Shown: piece by piece, positions 33,691 to 44,620 of the stretch
Layout of the letters: each line of letters begins with the position of its first letter
Position numbering within the stretch: position 1 is the first letter of the stretch
Assembly: GCF_003751305.1 (NCBI RefSeq)
Contig: NZ_RJKV01000003.1
Location: 360,295-424,294, forward strand
DNA length: 64,000 bases
DNA from: Stenotrophomonas rhizophila
GTDB taxonomy: Bacteria > Pseudomonadota > Gammaproteobacteria > Xanthomonadales > Xanthomonadaceae
Direction: 5' to 3'
The notes under the pieces: generated by a model
Seen by the model: the letters and a program-made list of their open reading frames with translations, nothing else
What the model was told of the DNA's origin: nothing
Database searches by the model: none
Program-made: the position numbers and the translations under genes

Positions 33691-34389
33691 GTGGTGGATC
33701 AACAGTGGAAACAGCGCCTGCGCTGCGGCGCGGTGCTGGCGGGGCTGGTCATGAGTGGTGCGGCAGCGGCCGCGGTGGAGGGCAACGTAACGCTGACCTC
33801 GGATTACATCTGGCGCGGCAGCTCCCAGAGCGACGGCGATCCGGCCGCGCAGGCCGGCGTGAAGCTCAGTACGGCCAACGGCTGGTATGCCTCGGCGTGG
33901 GGCTCGGGCGTCTCGTTCCGCCCGGACAACGGCGCGCGCAGCGAATTCGATCTCGTCGCCGGCTGGAGCAGTGCGGTGGCGCCGGACTGGAGCGTGGACG
34001 TCAACCTGACCCGCTACCTCTATCCCTCGACCACCGTCGATCTGGACTGGACCGAGCTCAACGGCACGGTGACCTGGCGGCAACGCGCCTGGCTGCAGGT
34101 CGGCGTCTCCGACAACGCGCTGGCCGGCGGCCACAGCGGCACCTATGCGCAGCTCGGTGCGCGTCTGCCGCTGGGCGGGCAGTGGCGTGTCGAGGGCGCG
34201 GTAGGCCATTACTGGCTGAACGGCGCGCAGGCCGATGATTATCTGCACGGCCAGCTCAGCGTGGTGTGGCGTGTGCACGGGCCGTGGGAGCTGCGGGTGA
34301 CCGGGCACGACACCGACGGTGCCGCGAAACAGTTGTTTCCGGGCAATGCGGGATCGCGCGTCGAGGTCGGGCTGCAGACCGCCTTCTAA
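33691..34389 (+). CDS. TorF-family putative porin (outer-membrane beta barrel)
   Basis: Outer-membrane protein of 232 residues: signal peptide (VLAGLVMSGAAAAA), then the family opening VEGNVTLTSDYIWRGSSQSD, repeated amphipathic strands and a C-terminal Phe (VEVGLQTAF). This is the TorF/TIGR02001 barrel type; the transported solute is unknown. The start is ambiguous among GTG codons at 33682, 33691 and 33694. I picked 33691 because GGAG at 33678-33681 is then about 9 nt away. Its 3' end is followed by a GTAG repeat pair. Confidence 0.86.
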   Translation: MVDQQWKQRLRCGAVLAGLVMSGAAAAAVEGNVTLTSDYIWRGSSQSDGDPAAQAGVKLSTANGWYASAWGSGVSFRPDNGARSEFDLVAGWSSAVAPDWSVDVNLTRYLYPSTTVDLDWTELNGTVTWRQRAWLQVGVSDNALAGGHSGTYAQLGARLPLGGQWRVEGAVGHYWLNGAQADDYLHGQLSVVWRVHGPWELRVTGHDTDGAAKQLFPGNAGSRVEVGLQTAF

Positions 34390-34405
34390 CGTAGCGCCAA
34401 CCCGG

Positions 34406-34473
34406 GTAGAGCCGACCGTTGGTCGGCTGCCCCAGCCATCGCGCAACTGCAGCCGACCAACGGTCGGCTCTAC
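34406..34473. repeat. GTAG (SMAG-type) repeat dimer between convergent genes
   Basis: Arm 1 at 34406-34430 starts GTAGAGCCGACC, and arm 2 at 34449-34473 is its exact reverse complement ending GGTCGGCTCTAC. Each arm is itself a hairpin (AGCCGACC-gtt-GGTCGGCT). Repeats of this kind define the SMAG family of S. maltophilia. The terminal GTAG on the minus strand provides the TAG stop of the MFS gene. Confidence 0.9.
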
Positions 34474-35660
34474 CGAGCCACACGCTTCTCCGCCACCACC
34501 GCCACAGCCCACACCGCCATCGCCACCAGCGCAACGCCCGCACCGGTGACGCACACACCGGTCCAGCCAAAGCGATCAAAGACCTGCGCCGAGACCAGTG
34601 AGCCCAGCGAGCCACCGATGAAATAGCCGGTCATGTAGCCGGCATTGAGCCGGTTGCGTGCTTCCGGGCGCAGCGCATACACCACGTTCTGGTTGCTCAC
34701 ATGCAACAGCTGCGCAGCCAGATCGAGCACGATCACGCCCAGCACCAGTGCGATCAGCGAGTGCGTGGAGAAACCCAGTGGCAGCCACGACGCGGCCAGC
34801 AGCACCAGCGCCACGGTTGTCGCCAACGCGGCCTTGCCACGGTCGGCCATGCGTCCGGCCACACCGGCGGCCAGTGTGCCGGCCGCACCCACCAGCCCGA
34901 ACAGACCGATCGTCGCATCGCTGTAGCCATACGGTTCGGCCGCGAGCAGGAACGCCAACGGCGTCCAGAAGATCGCGAACATCGCAAAGCTCAACGCGCC
35001 CAGTACCGTGCGCAGGCGGAACACCGGTTCCTGCGCGAACAGTGTGCCGATCGAGCGCAGCAGCTGCAGATAGCCCAGCCCGGCGGTCTGATGGAAGCGC
35101 GGCAGATGCCGATACAACATGCCCGTGGTCAGCACCAGCGCGGCCGCGGCGATCCAGTACACGGTGCGCCAGTCGCCCAGCGAGGACAGCGCGCCGGCCA
35201 CGGTGCGTGCCAGCAGGATGCCGAGCAGCAGGCCGCTCATCACCGTGCCGACAACCTGGCCCAGCTCTTCCGGTCGCGCCAGCGTCGCCGCGAACGGCAC
35301 CAGCACCTGTGCCACCACCGAGAACAGCCCGGTCAGCGCGGTGCCCACCAGCAGCCAGACGAACTGATGGCTGAGCGCGCTCAGCACCAGCCCCGCCGCC
35401 GACAGCAGCGACATCACCACGATCAGCCGGCGCCGTTCGAACAGATCGCCCAGCGGCACCAGCAGGATCAGGCCTGCCGCATAGCTCAGCTGGGCCACGG
35501 TCACCACCGTCCCGGCACGCGCGAAGGACACCCCGAACTGCCCGGCGATGGTGTGCAGCAGCGGCTGCGCGTAGTAGTTGCTGGCCACGGCCACACCGGT
35601 GGCGAAGGCCATCAGCAGGACCTGCCAGCGGCTGAGTGGCGAGGGCACGTCGTGGGTCAT
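34470..35660 (-). CDS. MFS transporter, sugar-efflux/multidrug type
   Basis: Twelve-helix MFS permease of 396 residues. Early motif GVAVASNYYAQPLLHTIAGQFGVS is typical of the EmrD/YnfM-like DHA1 group, then motif A LGDLFERRRLIVVMSLLS and QNVVYALRPEARNRLNAGYM in the second half. The start MTHDVPSPLSR is preceded by GGAG at 6 nt; 25 upstream in-frame residues are dropped. The stop codon is the TAG inside a GTAG repeat. Export of small hydrophobic compounds is likely, substrate unknown. Confidence 0.9.
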   Translation of the reverse strand: MTHDVPSPLSRWQVLLMAFATGVAVASNYYAQPLLHTIAGQFGVSFARAGTVVTVAQLSYAAGLILLVPLGDLFERRRLIVVMSLLSAAGLVLSALSHQFVWLLVGTALTGLFSVVAQVLVPFAATLARPEELGQVVGTVMSGLLLGILLARTVAGALSSLGDWRTVYWIAAAALVLTTGMLYRHLPRFHQTAGLGYLQLLRSIGTLFAQEPVFRLRTVLGALSFAMFAIFWTPLAFLLAAEPYGYSDATIGLFGLVGAAGTLAAGVAGRMADRGKAALATTVALVLLAASWLPLGFSTHSLIALVLGVIVLDLAAQLLHVSNQNVVYALRPEARNRLNAGYMTGYFIGGSLGSLVSAQVFDRFGWTGVCVTGAGVALVAMAVWAVAVVAEKRVAR

Positions 35661-35832
35661 GACGGGCTCCAGGAAAGAAGGGGCGCCAGTGTCCGCCCGA
35701 TCGGCGGATGAGGGAAATGAAACGTCTTCATCCAACGCATCTGGAATCCAGATGGCCAGCCATTTCAGGCAGCCGAGTCAGCAGCACTGCAGCACGTGGC
35801 CCCGGCACCGGAGCCACGCACCAAGGCCTCAC

Positions 35833-36303
35833 TCAGGCGCCGCGCACACGCAGGGTCAGGCCCTTGAGGAAATTGCGCAGCATCTGGTCACCGCAGGCGC
35901 GGTAGTTCTTGTGGTCCGGCTGACGGAACAGCGCGGACAGTTCCGGCTTGGAGACCGAGAAACCGGCGGCGTCGAACACTTCGTGCATGTCCACGTCCTT
36001 CAGCTGGAAGGCGACGCGCAGCTTCTTCAGCACCAGGTTGTTGGTGATGCGCTTTTCCACCGGGCGCACCGGCTGGTTCTCGTCGCGGCCACGGAAATGC
36101 ACGATCAGGCCATCCAGGAAATGCGCCAGGGTGCGGTCGTCGCAGGGCACGAAACCCTCTTCGTCTTCCTTGCGCAGCCAGCCGGCCACATCGGCCTTGT
36201 CGATCACGAAGGCCGGATCGGCCAGGGCACAGGTGTCGGCGATCATGCCGTCGCTGAGGTCGAGCATGTAGCGGATGCTGCGCAGTACATCGTTGTTGAT
36301 CAT
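35833..36303 (-). CDS. DUF1456 family protein (YehS-like)
   Basis: Cytoplasmic protein of 156 residues with two copies of a helical repeat, MINNDVLRSIRYMLDLSDG and ITNNLVLKKLRVAFQLKD, the characteristic DUF1456 duplication. E. coli YehS is the type member and has no known function. It stands alone, divergent from the small secreted-protein gene. The 172 nt upstream of the MFS start and downstream of this gene show no other coding potential. Confidence 0.93.
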   Translation of the reverse strand: MINNDVLRSIRYMLDLSDGMIADTCALADPAFVIDKADVAGWLRKEDEEGFVPCDDRTLAHFLDGLIVHFRGRDENQPVRPVEKRITNNLVLKKLRVAFQLKDVDMHEVFDAAGFSVSKPELSALFRQPDHKNYRACGDQMLRNFLKGLTLRVRGA

Positions 36304-36460
36304 GGGACGTCCAATACCGCCGGCGCGGCTGCGCGGCTGGCGGCCATTTTACCCCGTGCCGGGCGCGTGGCCGGCTGCGACCGGTGGTCGCTGTCATCTG
36401 GCTGCCATGAAAGTGAAGCACAGTGCCGCGATCAGGCATCGACAGGCAGTGGAGCAGGCA

Positions 36461-37793
<1,333 letters not shown>

Positions 37794-37808
37794 TCCAACC
37801 GGACCGCT

Positions 37809-37866
37809 GGCCAACACCTCGGCCACACACCCGAACGGGCCAACACCTCGGCCGCACGCCCGAAAC
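37809..37866. repeat. Two tandem copies of a 29-bp unit
   Basis: GGCCAACACCTCGGCC begins copies at 37809 and 37838. The 29-bp units differ at only a few positions. They lie between the SDR stop and a GTAG repeat cluster, and no frame through them looks coding. Confidence 0.8.
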
Positions 37867-37868
37867 CG

Positions 37869-37978
37869 GTAGAGCCGACCGTTGGTCGGCTGCCCTTGGC
37901 GCATACCCACCGCTGACGGCAGCCGACCAACGGTCGGCTCTACCTGCATCCTGGCAGCCGACCAACGGTCGGCTCTAC
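37869..37978. repeat. Cluster of three GTAG (SMAG-type) repeats
   Basis: Arms at 37869-37893 (plus), 37919-37943 (minus) and 37954-37978 (minus), each a 25-bp unit identical to those at 34406-34473. The first two form a head-to-head dimer, and the third repeats the second after 10 bp. The cluster fills the convergent gap between the SDR and VOC genes and ends one base before the VOC stop codon. Confidence 0.9.
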
Positions 37979-37979
37979 C

Positions 37980-38336
37980 TCAGGCGGCCGTCCACACCGC
38001 CAGCTCATACCCATCCGGATCGCGGAAATGAAACCGACGCCCGCCCGGGAAATCGAACGCGGCCCGGCAGATTGCCACGCCGGCCGCCTGCAGCCGTTGC
38101 TGCGTGGCGACCAGGTCATCGGCATACAGGATCACAAGGGGCCCACCCGGTTGCACCGCTTCGCCGGTGGTGAAGCCACCGGTCAGGCGTCCATCGCTGA
38201 ACTCGGTGTAGGCCGGTCCGTAATCGGTGAATGTCCAGCCGAAGACCTCACCGTAGAACGCCTTGCTGCGCGCGATGTCGGTGACATTGAATTCGATGTT
38301 GTCGATGCGGCGATCGTTGCCGTGTGCGGTGCTCAT
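37980..38336 (-). CDS. VOC-family protein (glyoxalase/bleomycin-resistance fold)
   Basis: Small metal-binding-fold protein of 118 residues. Two beta-alpha-beta-beta-beta modules start IDNIEFNVTDIARSKAFYGE and PLVILYADDLVATQQRLQAA, ending FHFRDPDGYELAVW. Potential metal ligands are Glu14 or the later Glu of DGYEL, with His of RFHFRDP. The family is broad, and substrate and metal are unknown. It is preceded on the same strand by an AraC-type regulator 70 nt upstream. Confidence 0.9.
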   Translation of the reverse strand: MSTAHGNDRRIDNIEFNVTDIARSKAFYGEVFGWTFTDYGPAYTEFSDGRLTGGFTTGEAVQPGGPLVILYADDLVATQQRLQAAGVAICRAAFDFPGGRRFHFRDPDGYELAVWTAA

Positions 38337-38406
38337 GGACGCTTCTCGTTGAAAGGAGCCCCAGCATCGCCACCGCGGCCGCGCCGGTCTTGAACAAAAC
38401 GGCCAG

Positions 38407-39189
38407 TCAGCTGCGCCACTGCGCGCACAACGCCGCCGCCCCGATCCCCGCCAACGCCCGCACCTCGCGGCTCAGGTGCGACTGGTCGGCGTAGCCCACA
38501 TCCGCCGCCAACCCCGCCAGCCCCTCCCACGGGCTCGCCCGGGCCAGCGCCAGGAACCGCTGCAGCCGCAGAATCCGCTCCAGCATCTTCGGCCCATAGC
38601 CGAACTGCTCATGGCACAACCGGCGCAGGCTGCGCGTGCTTATCTGCAGCCCCGAACCGATCGCGGCCAGATCATGGCCACCGGCCCGCACCTGCCCGAA
38701 CACCCGCGCCGCCACCGCGTGGCGGCTACCGGTAGAGCGGGGCAGCCCCGCCAGCGCCTGCGCGAACACCCGCTGCCGCGCATCGCCATCGCCCACGTCA
38801 TTCAACCGCGCCGCCAGCTGCCGCGCCTGGGGTCCCAGCACCGCATCCAGCTCCACGGCGGTGCCCACCAGTTCGTCCAGCGGCACCCCCAGCCACGCCC
38901 GCGCCGCGCCGGGCTGGAAGCGCGCGCCCAACACCTGCGCGCCGGGCAGCAACTGCGGGTGGGCGGCCACCACATCCGGGCCCACCGCATACAGCCGCCC
39001 ATCGCGCCACAGGATGTCCACGCAGCCATCGGGCAGCACCGCAACCTCGCCGCTATGGCCCACCGGCAGATCGCTGCGCCACAGCTGCCCGAAACAGCCC
39101 TGCAGCGGCGCAGGTGCCGCCCATTCGCGGTAGCGACCGGTCGCACCGGCAATGCCGGGAAGGTCATCAGAATCGGGGCGGGAAGACAT
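38407..39189 (-). CDS. AraC-family transcriptional regulator (DUF6597-type N-terminus)
   Basis: Regulator of 260 residues. The N-terminal ~110 (YREWAAPAPLQGCFGQLWRS and VLPDGCVDILWRDGRLYAVG) match the DUF6597-type sensing domain. The C-terminal AraC double helix-turn-helix has AAIGSGLQISTRSLRRLCHE and LAADVGYADQSHLSREVRA. The effector is unknown; control of the adjacent VOC gene is possible. The start MSSRPDSDDL was selected because 71 upstream in-frame residues run across a terminator. Confidence 0.9.
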   Translation of the reverse strand: MSSRPDSDDLPGIAGATGRYREWAAPAPLQGCFGQLWRSDLPVGHSGEVAVLPDGCVDILWRDGRLYAVGPDVVAAHPQLLPGAQVLGARFQPGAARAWLGVPLDELVGTAVELDAVLGPQARQLAARLNDVGDGDARQRVFAQALAGLPRSTGSRHAVAARVFGQVRAGGHDLAAIGSGLQISTRSLRRLCHEQFGYGPKMLERILRLQRFLALARASPWEGLAGLAADVGYADQSHLSREVRALAGIGAAALCAQWRS

Positions 39190-39247
39190 GCGTGGACGAT
39201 AGCGCACTGCCAGGTGGTCGCCAGCGAGGGGTGCTGCCTGAAACAAG

Positions 39248-39273
39248 AACGCCGACCCAAGGGTCGGCGTTCG
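39248..39273 (-). terminator. Terminator downstream of the argS-SPOR transcript
   Basis: Perfect 12-bp stem GAACGCCGACCC / GGGTCGGCGTTC with a two-base loop. On the minus strand it is followed by TTGTTTC. It separates the SPOR-domain gene from the AraC gene. Confidence 0.8.
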
Positions 39274-39319
39274 GGGTGCATCTGGAGCAACAGCCCCCTT
39301 GGAGTGCAAGGGCGCGCGG

Positions 39320-40186
39320 CTACTGCGCCTTGATCGCCATCGCCTGCAGCCCGGTCCCATCCAGCTTCTGCTTGGCTTCGGCCAGTTCGCCCGCGCTGCC
39401 ATACGGCCCCATGCGCACGCGGTACACCGTCTTGCCGTTGATCTGCGCCGATTCCACCCGCGCGGCCAGGCCGATCATGGCCAGCTTGGCCTTGGTCGCT
39501 TCGGCGTCGCCGGAGGCACCGAACGCACCGGCCTGCAGGATGTAACGCACGTTGCTTGCGGCCGGATCGGCGGCTGCAGCGGCAGCCGGCGCGGTGGCCG
39601 CAGGTGCATCCGGTTTCGGCGCGGTGGCCACCGTGGCCGGGGCCGATGCCGCCGGTGCCGGCGTGGCGGCCGGACGTTCATTCACCGGCGCCGGCAACGC
39701 AGCGGTACTGACCGGCGCAGGCGTCGTGGTCGCGGCGGTGCTGGTCGGCGCCGGTGCCGGCGGCAACGGACGACCTTCCAGCGCCGCCTGCGCGCGCTGC
39801 GCATCGGCCTTGGCGCGGCGCTGGTCTTCGGCGCGTGCGCTGGCGGCCAGCTCGGCATCGGACATTTCCACTTCCTTGCCGGGCAGCAGGGTGTAGAAGT
39901 CGTACTGCGTCGCCGCCGGCTTGGCCGGTTCGGCAGGCTTGGCGGCGCCGGGCTTGGGCAGCTCGGTGCCGACGTCGGTCTCCGCGTCGCTCACCGGGGC
40001 CGGCTGGGCGTTCGGGTCCGGCTGCGGGCCGACCCGCAGGAAGCCATCACCGTCGTTCTTGAACAGGTTCGGTGCCGCCAGGAACACCACGGCCGCAATC
40101 GCCACACCCGCGACCAGCCACACCCATCCCGGGGTGCCCTGGTTGCTGTTGCGCCGTGCCTGGCTCTTGCCGCGTCGTGCTGCCAT
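39320..40186 (-). CDS. SPOR-domain cell-division-type membrane protein (FtsN-like)
   Basis: Inner-membrane protein of 288 residues with a basic N-terminus (MAARRGKSQARRNS), one transmembrane helix (VWLVAGVAIAAVVFLAAP), a long Ala/Pro periplasmic linker and a C-terminal SPOR domain (RYILQAGAFGASGDAEATKA to the end), which binds denuded glycan at division septa. The layout is that of FtsN or DedD; its place directly after argS, 18 nt apart, matches Pseudomonas and Xanthomonas FtsN-like proteins. I leave the symbol blank because FtsN and DedD cannot be told apart here. Confidence 0.88.
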   Translation of the reverse strand: MAARRGKSQARRNSNQGTPGWVWLVAGVAIAAVVFLAAPNLFKNDGDGFLRVGPQPDPNAQPAPVSDAETDVGTELPKPGAAKPAEPAKPAATQYDFYTLLPGKEVEMSDAELAASARAEDQRRAKADAQRAQAALEGRPLPPAPAPTSTAATTTPAPVSTAALPAPVNERPAATPAPAASAPATVATAPKPDAPAATAPAAAAAADPAASNVRYILQAGAFGASGDAEATKAKLAMIGLAARVESAQINGKTVYRVRMGPYGSAGELAEAKQKLDGTGLQAMAIKAQ

Positions 40187-40204
40187 TTACTGCTTCTCCA
40201 CTGC

Positions 40205-41893
40205 TTACATTTTTTCCGGGGCGGAAACGCCCAGGATGTTCAGACCATTGGCCAGGACCTGGCGCGCGGCGCAGGCCAGCGTCAGCTTGGCGTTGCGTTC
40301 GCTTTCGTCGGCCACCAGTACCTGCGTGCCGTGATACCACGTGTGGAAGGCGTGCGCCAATTCACGCAGGTACTGCGCGATCAGGTGCGGTTCCAGCGCC
40401 AGACCGGCCGCTTCGACGACTTCCGGGAAGCGCGACATTTCCACCATCAGCCACAGCGACGCTTCATCGCCGAGCGAGGACAGCCCGGTCAGACCTTCGG
40501 CTGGCGTATAGCTCAGCTTCTTCTCCTGCGCCTGGCGCAGCAGGCTGCACACCCGGGCGTGCGCGTACTGCACGTAGAACACCGGGTTGTCGTTGCTCTG
40601 CTGGCGGGCCAGATCGATATCGAAGGTCAGCTGCGAATCGGGCTTGCGCGCGATCAGGAACCAGCGGGTGGCATCGCGGCCGGCTTCTTCGATCAGGTCG
40701 CGCAGGGTCAGGTAGCTGCCGGCACGCTTGGAGAGTTTCACTTCCTCGCCGCCGCGCATCACCGTCACCATCTGGTGCAGCACGTATTCCGGCCAGCCCT
40801 TCGGGATGCCGACGTCCAGCGCCTGCAGGCCGGCACGCACACGCGCCAGCGAACCGTGGTGGTCGGCGCCCAGCTCGGTGATCGCGCGCTCGTAGCCGCG
40901 CTGCCACTTGCTCAGGTGATAGGCCACATCCGGCAGGAAGTAGGTATAGGTGCCGTCGGACTTGCGCATCACGCGGTCCTTGTCGTCACCGAAGTCGGTC
41001 GAGCGCAGCCACAGCGCGCCGCCTTCCTCATACGTATGGCCGGCCGCGTTGAGCTGGGCGACGGTCTCTTCGACCTTGCCGTCCTTGTACAGCGAGCTTT
41101 CCAGGAAGTAGATGTCGAAATCCACGCCGAACGCGGCCAGATCCTGGTTCTGCTCGTTGCGCAGGTAAGCCACCGCGAAGCGACGGATCGCATCGAGGTT
41201 GTCCGGGTCGCGCTCGCCGACCACCGCGTGGCCTTCCAGCTCCACCGTGGCGCCGGCCAGGTACTCCTTGGCCACATCCTCGATGTAATCGCCGCGATAG
41301 CCGGCTTCCGGCCAGCCGGCGTCGTCCGGCTTGAGGCCCTTCGCACGCGCCTGGGTGGACAGCGCCAGGTTCTCGATCTGCACGCCGGCGTCGTTGTAGT
41401 AGAACTCGCGCTTGGCGTTCCAGCCGTTCACTTCCAGCAGGCGCGCCAGGCAGTCACCGATCGCCGCCGCGCGGCCGTGGCCGACATGCAGCGGACCGGT
41501 CGGGTTGGCCGACACGTATTCCACGCCCACGGTACGGCCGTTGCCGCTCAGGTTGTGGCCGTAATCGGCGCCTTCCTTGAGCACGCCGGCCGCTTCGCGC
41601 TGGTAAGCGCTGGGGGCGAGGTGGAAATTGATGAAGCCCGGACCGGCGATCTCGACGCGCAGCACATCATTGCTCTTGGGCAGCGCATCGAGCAGCGCCT
41701 GGGCCAGGGCGCGCGGGTTGCTGCGCGCCGGCTTGGCCAGCAGCATCGCGGCATTGGTGGCGAAATCGCCGTGCTCACGGGTCTTCGGGCGTTCGACCAC
41801 GAATTCCGGGGTCAGGGTATCGGCCGGCAGAGTGCCGTTGGCGCGCAAGGCTTCGATGCCTTGGCTGATCAGGGCGCGGAGGAGATTTTTCAC
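40205..41893 (-). CDS. argS: Arginyl-tRNA synthetase
   Basis: Class I aminoacyl-tRNA synthetase of 562 residues that charges tRNA-Arg. It has the N-terminal additional domain, the HIGH motif as [11 protein letters not shown] after SANPTGPL, a KMSKS-equivalent KLSKRAG and the C-terminal DALR anticodon-binding domain ([20 protein letters not shown] to the end). Length is normal. The ATG is followed by [11 protein letters not shown], the usual start. In operon with the SPOR-domain gene. Confidence 0.96.
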   Translation of the reverse strand: MKNLLRALISQGIEALRANGTLPADTLTPEFVVERPKTREHGDFATNAAMLLAKPARSNPRALAQALLDALPKSNDVLRVEIAGPGFINFHLAPSAYQREAAGVLKEGADYGHNLSGNGRTVGVEYVSANPTGPLHVGHGRAAAIGDCLARLLEVNGWNAKREFYYNDAGVQIENLALSTQARAKGLKPDDAGWPEAGYRGDYIEDVAKEYLAGATVELEGHAVVGERDPDNLDAIRRFAVAYLRNEQNQDLAAFGVDFDIYFLESSLYKDGKVEETVAQLNAAGHTYEEGGALWLRSTDFGDDKDRVMRKSDGTYTYFLPDVAYHLSKWQRGYERAITELGADHHGSLARVRAGLQALDVGIPKGWPEYVLHQMVTVMRGGEEVKLSKRAGSYLTLRDLIEEAGRDATRWFLIARKPDSQLTFDIDLARQQSNDNPVFYVQYAHARVCSLLRQAQEKKLSYTPAEGLTGLSSLGDEASLWLMVEMSRFPEVVEAAGLALEPHLIAQYLRELAHAFHTWYHGTQVLVADESERNAKLTLACAARQVLANGLNILGVSAPEKM

Positions 41894-41994
41894 AAGGCCT
41901 GCTTTGGGACTGGAGCGGCGGAATCGGCAATTTTAGCCCAGAAGCCACCCCGATCCATTGAACCGGGGCCGAGCGGGGCGCTTGGCGTACCGGA

Positions 41995-42684
41995 TCAGGC
42001 CGTCCCCGCGCCCATCCAGCCGCGCGCGGCCATCGATACCGGGGCTCCGTCGCCGATCACGACATGGTCGAGCAGGCGGATATCCACCAAGGCCAAGGCC
42101 TGCTGCAGCAGCGTGGTGATCCGGCGGTCCTCCAGCGAGGGTTCGGCACTGCCGGAAGGGTGGTTGTGGCTGACGATCACCGCGGCCGCGTTGTGCAGCA
42201 GGGCGCGGCGGACCACTTCGCGTGGGTAGACCGCTGCAGCATCCACCGTGCCGCTGAACAGCTCCTCGCAGGCCAGTGTGCGGTGCTGGTTGTCCAGGAA
42301 CAGTGCGGCAAAGACCTCGTTGGGCCGGGCGCGCAGCCGCTGCTTGAAATAGCGCCCGGCGGCGGCCGGGTCGCGCAGGCTCTCGCCGCGGGCCAGCTCG
42401 GCCGCCAGATGACGATGCGCCAGCTCCAGCCCGGCCACCAGCTTGCAGCTGCGCGCCGGCCCAAGGCCGGGCAGGGCCGCCAACGCGGCGGCCGGGAGGT
42501 CGAGCAGGTTGCGCAGGGGGCCGTGGGCCTGCAGCAGGTCGCGGGCGGTTTCGACCGCGTCGCGGCCGCGCAGGCCGGACCCCAGGAAGATCGCCAGCAG
42601 CTCGGCATCGGACAGCGCGCCGGCGCCTTGGGCAAGCAGCTTTTCGCGGGGACGCTCGGCACTGGGCCAGTCTCGGATCGACAT
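41995..42684 (-). CDS. radC: RadC/JAB-domain DNA repair protein
   Basis: Protein of 229 residues: UPF0758/RadC N-terminal helix-hairpin-helix region ([31 protein letters not shown]) and a C-terminal JAMM metal domain with HxHx7SxxD as [15 protein letters not shown] plus an upstream Glu. A DNA-repair role for RadC is disputed; a metallo-hydrolase activity is predicted. The start [15 protein letters not shown] is the family start; 45 in-frame residues upstream are rejected. Divergent from coaBC, which is a common arrangement. Confidence 0.94.
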   Translation of the reverse strand: MSIRDWPSAERPREKLLAQGAGALSDAELLAIFLGSGLRGRDAVETARDLLQAHGPLRNLLDLPAAALAALPGLGPARSCKLVAGLELAHRHLAAELARGESLRDPAAAGRYFKQRLRARPNEVFAALFLDNQHRTLACEELFSGTVDAAAVYPREVVRRALLHNAAAVIVSHNHPSGSAEPSLEDRRITTLLQQALALVDIRLLDHVVIGDGAPVSMAARGWMGAGTA

Positions 42685-42878
42685 GGCGCCAGTCTCCCTC
42701 GGTGCCGAGCGGGCCACCATCGGTGAACCGGGTGGCATCGTGTGGGTAAATGCAGGGCATCGTGCCAAGTTGGGCGGTCGCTTATGACGAAAATCTGCCT
42801 GCTTATGCCGCTGGCGCATCAGGCGGCTTACGGACCATCGGGTAAGCTAATCGCCTCGGTTCGACAGGAACACCCAAG

Positions 42879-44138
42879 GTGGCTGACTCCCCCCAGGCTT
42901 CTCCGGCGGCCGCGCGCCCGTTGGAAGGCCAGAAGCTGTTGTTGTGCGTTGGTGGCGGGATCGCTGCCTACAAGTCGCTGGAACTGGTGCGCCGCCTGCG
43001 CGATGCCGGGGCCCAGGTGCAGGTCGCGATGACCGCCGGGGCCCAGCAGTTCGTCACCCCGCTGAGCTTCCAGGCGCTGTCCGGCCAGCCGACCCGCACC
43101 ACCCTGTGGGACAGCGCGGCCGAGCAGGCCATGGGCCACATCGAGCTGGCCCGCTGGGCCGATCGCATCGTGGTCGCGCCGGCCACAGCTGATCTGCTCG
43201 CGCGCCTGGCCAACGGCCACGCCGATGATCTGGTCACCACCCTGTGCCTGGCCACCACCGCGCCGCTGACCGTGTGCCCGGCGATGAACCACCGCATGTG
43301 GCTGCACCCGGCGACCCAGGCCAATATCGACCTGCTTCGCGAGCGCGGCGCCCAGGTGATCGGGCCGGAAGACGGGCCGCTGGCCGAAGGCGAGTCCGGC
43401 CCCGGTCGGCTCACCGAAGCGCACGCGATCGTGGCCGCGCTGGCCCGGCTGCACGCGCCGGCCCCCGCCGAGCCACCGGCGAGCAGTGAACTGAAGGGTC
43501 TGCGCGTGCTGATCAGCGCCGGCCCCACCTATGAAGATATCGACCCGGTGCGCTACGTCGGCAACCGCAGCAGCGGCAAGATGGGCTATGCCCTGGCCGC
43601 CGCGGCCGCCCGCCTGGGCGCGCAGGTGGTGCTGGTCAGTGGCCCGGTCCAGCTGGCCACGCCCGCCGGGGTGCAGCGGATCGATGTGCGCTCGGCCGCA
43701 CAGATGCGCGAAGCCGTGCTCGGCGCACTGCCCGCCGACATCTACATCGGTGCGGCCGCGGTGTCCGATTACACGCCGCGCCAGGTCGCTCCGCAGAAAC
43801 TCAAGAAGACCGCCGACACCCAGAGCCTGACGCTGGAGCTGGTGCGCACCCCGGACATCCTGGCCGAGGTGGCCACGCAGACCAACGCGCTCAAGCTGGT
43901 GGTCGGCTTCGCCGCCGAAACCCACGATGTGGAGAAATACGCGCGCGGCAAGCTGGTGGACAAGCGCCTGGACCTGGTGATCGCCAACCAGGTCGGGATC
44001 AGCACCGGCGGTTTCGAGAGTGATGAAAACGCCGCCACGGCCTACTGGCAGGGCGGCGAACAGGTGTTCCCCGGCACCTCCAAGGCTGTGTTGGCCGAAC
44101 AACTGTTGTCCCTGATTGCCCAGAGGTTGCACGCATGA
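42879..44138 (+). CDS. coaBC: Bifunctional phosphopantothenoylcysteine decarboxylase/synthetase
   Basis: Two steps of coenzyme A synthesis in one 419-residue protein. The N-terminal flavoprotein CoaC domain (about 20-190) starts [18 protein letters not shown], with catalytic His in [20 protein letters not shown] sequence and PAMNHRMW. The C-terminal CoaB synthetase (about 210-419) starts [26 protein letters not shown], with the NANQ-type IANQVG. The start is GTG with AGGAA upstream. The stop overlaps dut by ATGA, and coaBC-dut-algC is the order seen in Pseudomonas. Confidence 0.95.
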   Translation: MADSPQASPAAARPLEGQKLLLCVGGGIAAYKSLELVRRLRDAGAQVQVAMTAGAQQFVTPLSFQALSGQPTRTTLWDSAAEQAMGHIELARWADRIVVAPATADLLARLANGHADDLVTTLCLATTAPLTVCPAMNHRMWLHPATQANIDLLRERGAQVIGPEDGPLAEGESGPGRLTEAHAIVAALARLHAPAPAEPPASSELKGLRVLISAGPTYEDIDPVRYVGNRSSGKMGYALAAAAARLGAQVVLVSGPVQLATPAGVQRIDVRSAAQMREAVLGALPADIYIGAAAVSDYTPRQVAPQKLKKTADTQSLTLELVRTPDILAEVATQTNALKLVVGFAAETHDVEKYARGKLVDKRLDLVIANQVGISTGGFESDENAATAYWQGGEQVFPGTSKAVLAEQLLSLIAQRLHA

Positions 44139-44608
44139 CCATCGATTCCTCCCTGCAGCCGTTGCAGGTCAAGCTGCTCGACCCGCGTTTCGGCGACGAA
44201 TGGCCGCTGCCGGCCTACGCCACCGAGCACAGCGCCGGCCTCGATCTGCGCGCGGCGCTGGAGACCGAACTCACCCTGCAGCCAGGCGACACCGCGCTGA
44301 TCCCCAGCGGCATCGCCATCCATATCGCCGACCCGAACCTGGCCGCCGTGGTGCTGCCGCGCTCCGGCCTGGGCCACCGCCACGGCATCGTGCTGGGCAA
44401 CGGCACCGGCCTGATCGACGCCGATTACCAGGGTCCGCTGCTGATCAGCGCCTGGAATCGCGGGCGCGAACCCTTCACCCTTCAGCCCGGCGACCGCATC
44501 GCCCAGCTGGTCGTGCTGCCGATTGCACGCGTGGCCCTTCAGGTAGTGGATACTTTCACCGACAGCGCCAGGGGAACGGGTGGATTCGGCCATACCGGGG
44601 TGCGCTGA
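44135..44608 (+). CDS. dut: dUTP diphosphatase
   Basis: Trimeric dUTPase of 157 residues that makes dUMP and keeps uracil out of DNA. All five motifs are present: [42 protein letters not shown] and the C-terminal Gly-rich arm [10 protein letters not shown]. Normal length. Translationally coupled to coaBC, and algC follows after 12 nt. Confidence 0.97.
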   Translation: MTIDSSLQPLQVKLLDPRFGDEWPLPAYATEHSAGLDLRAALETELTLQPGDTALIPSGIAIHIADPNLAAVVLPRSGLGHRHGIVLGNGTGLIDADYQGPLLISAWNRGREPFTLQPGDRIAQLVVLPIARVALQVVDTFTDSARGTGGFGHTGVR

Positions 44609-44620
44609 CAGGGGAGCTTC

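Noticed and set aside
39299..42229. 976-codon plus-strand frame opposite the SPOR gene and argS
   Set aside because: Antisense to two well-identified genes; the translation is His/Arg/Gly-rich with no family resemblance.
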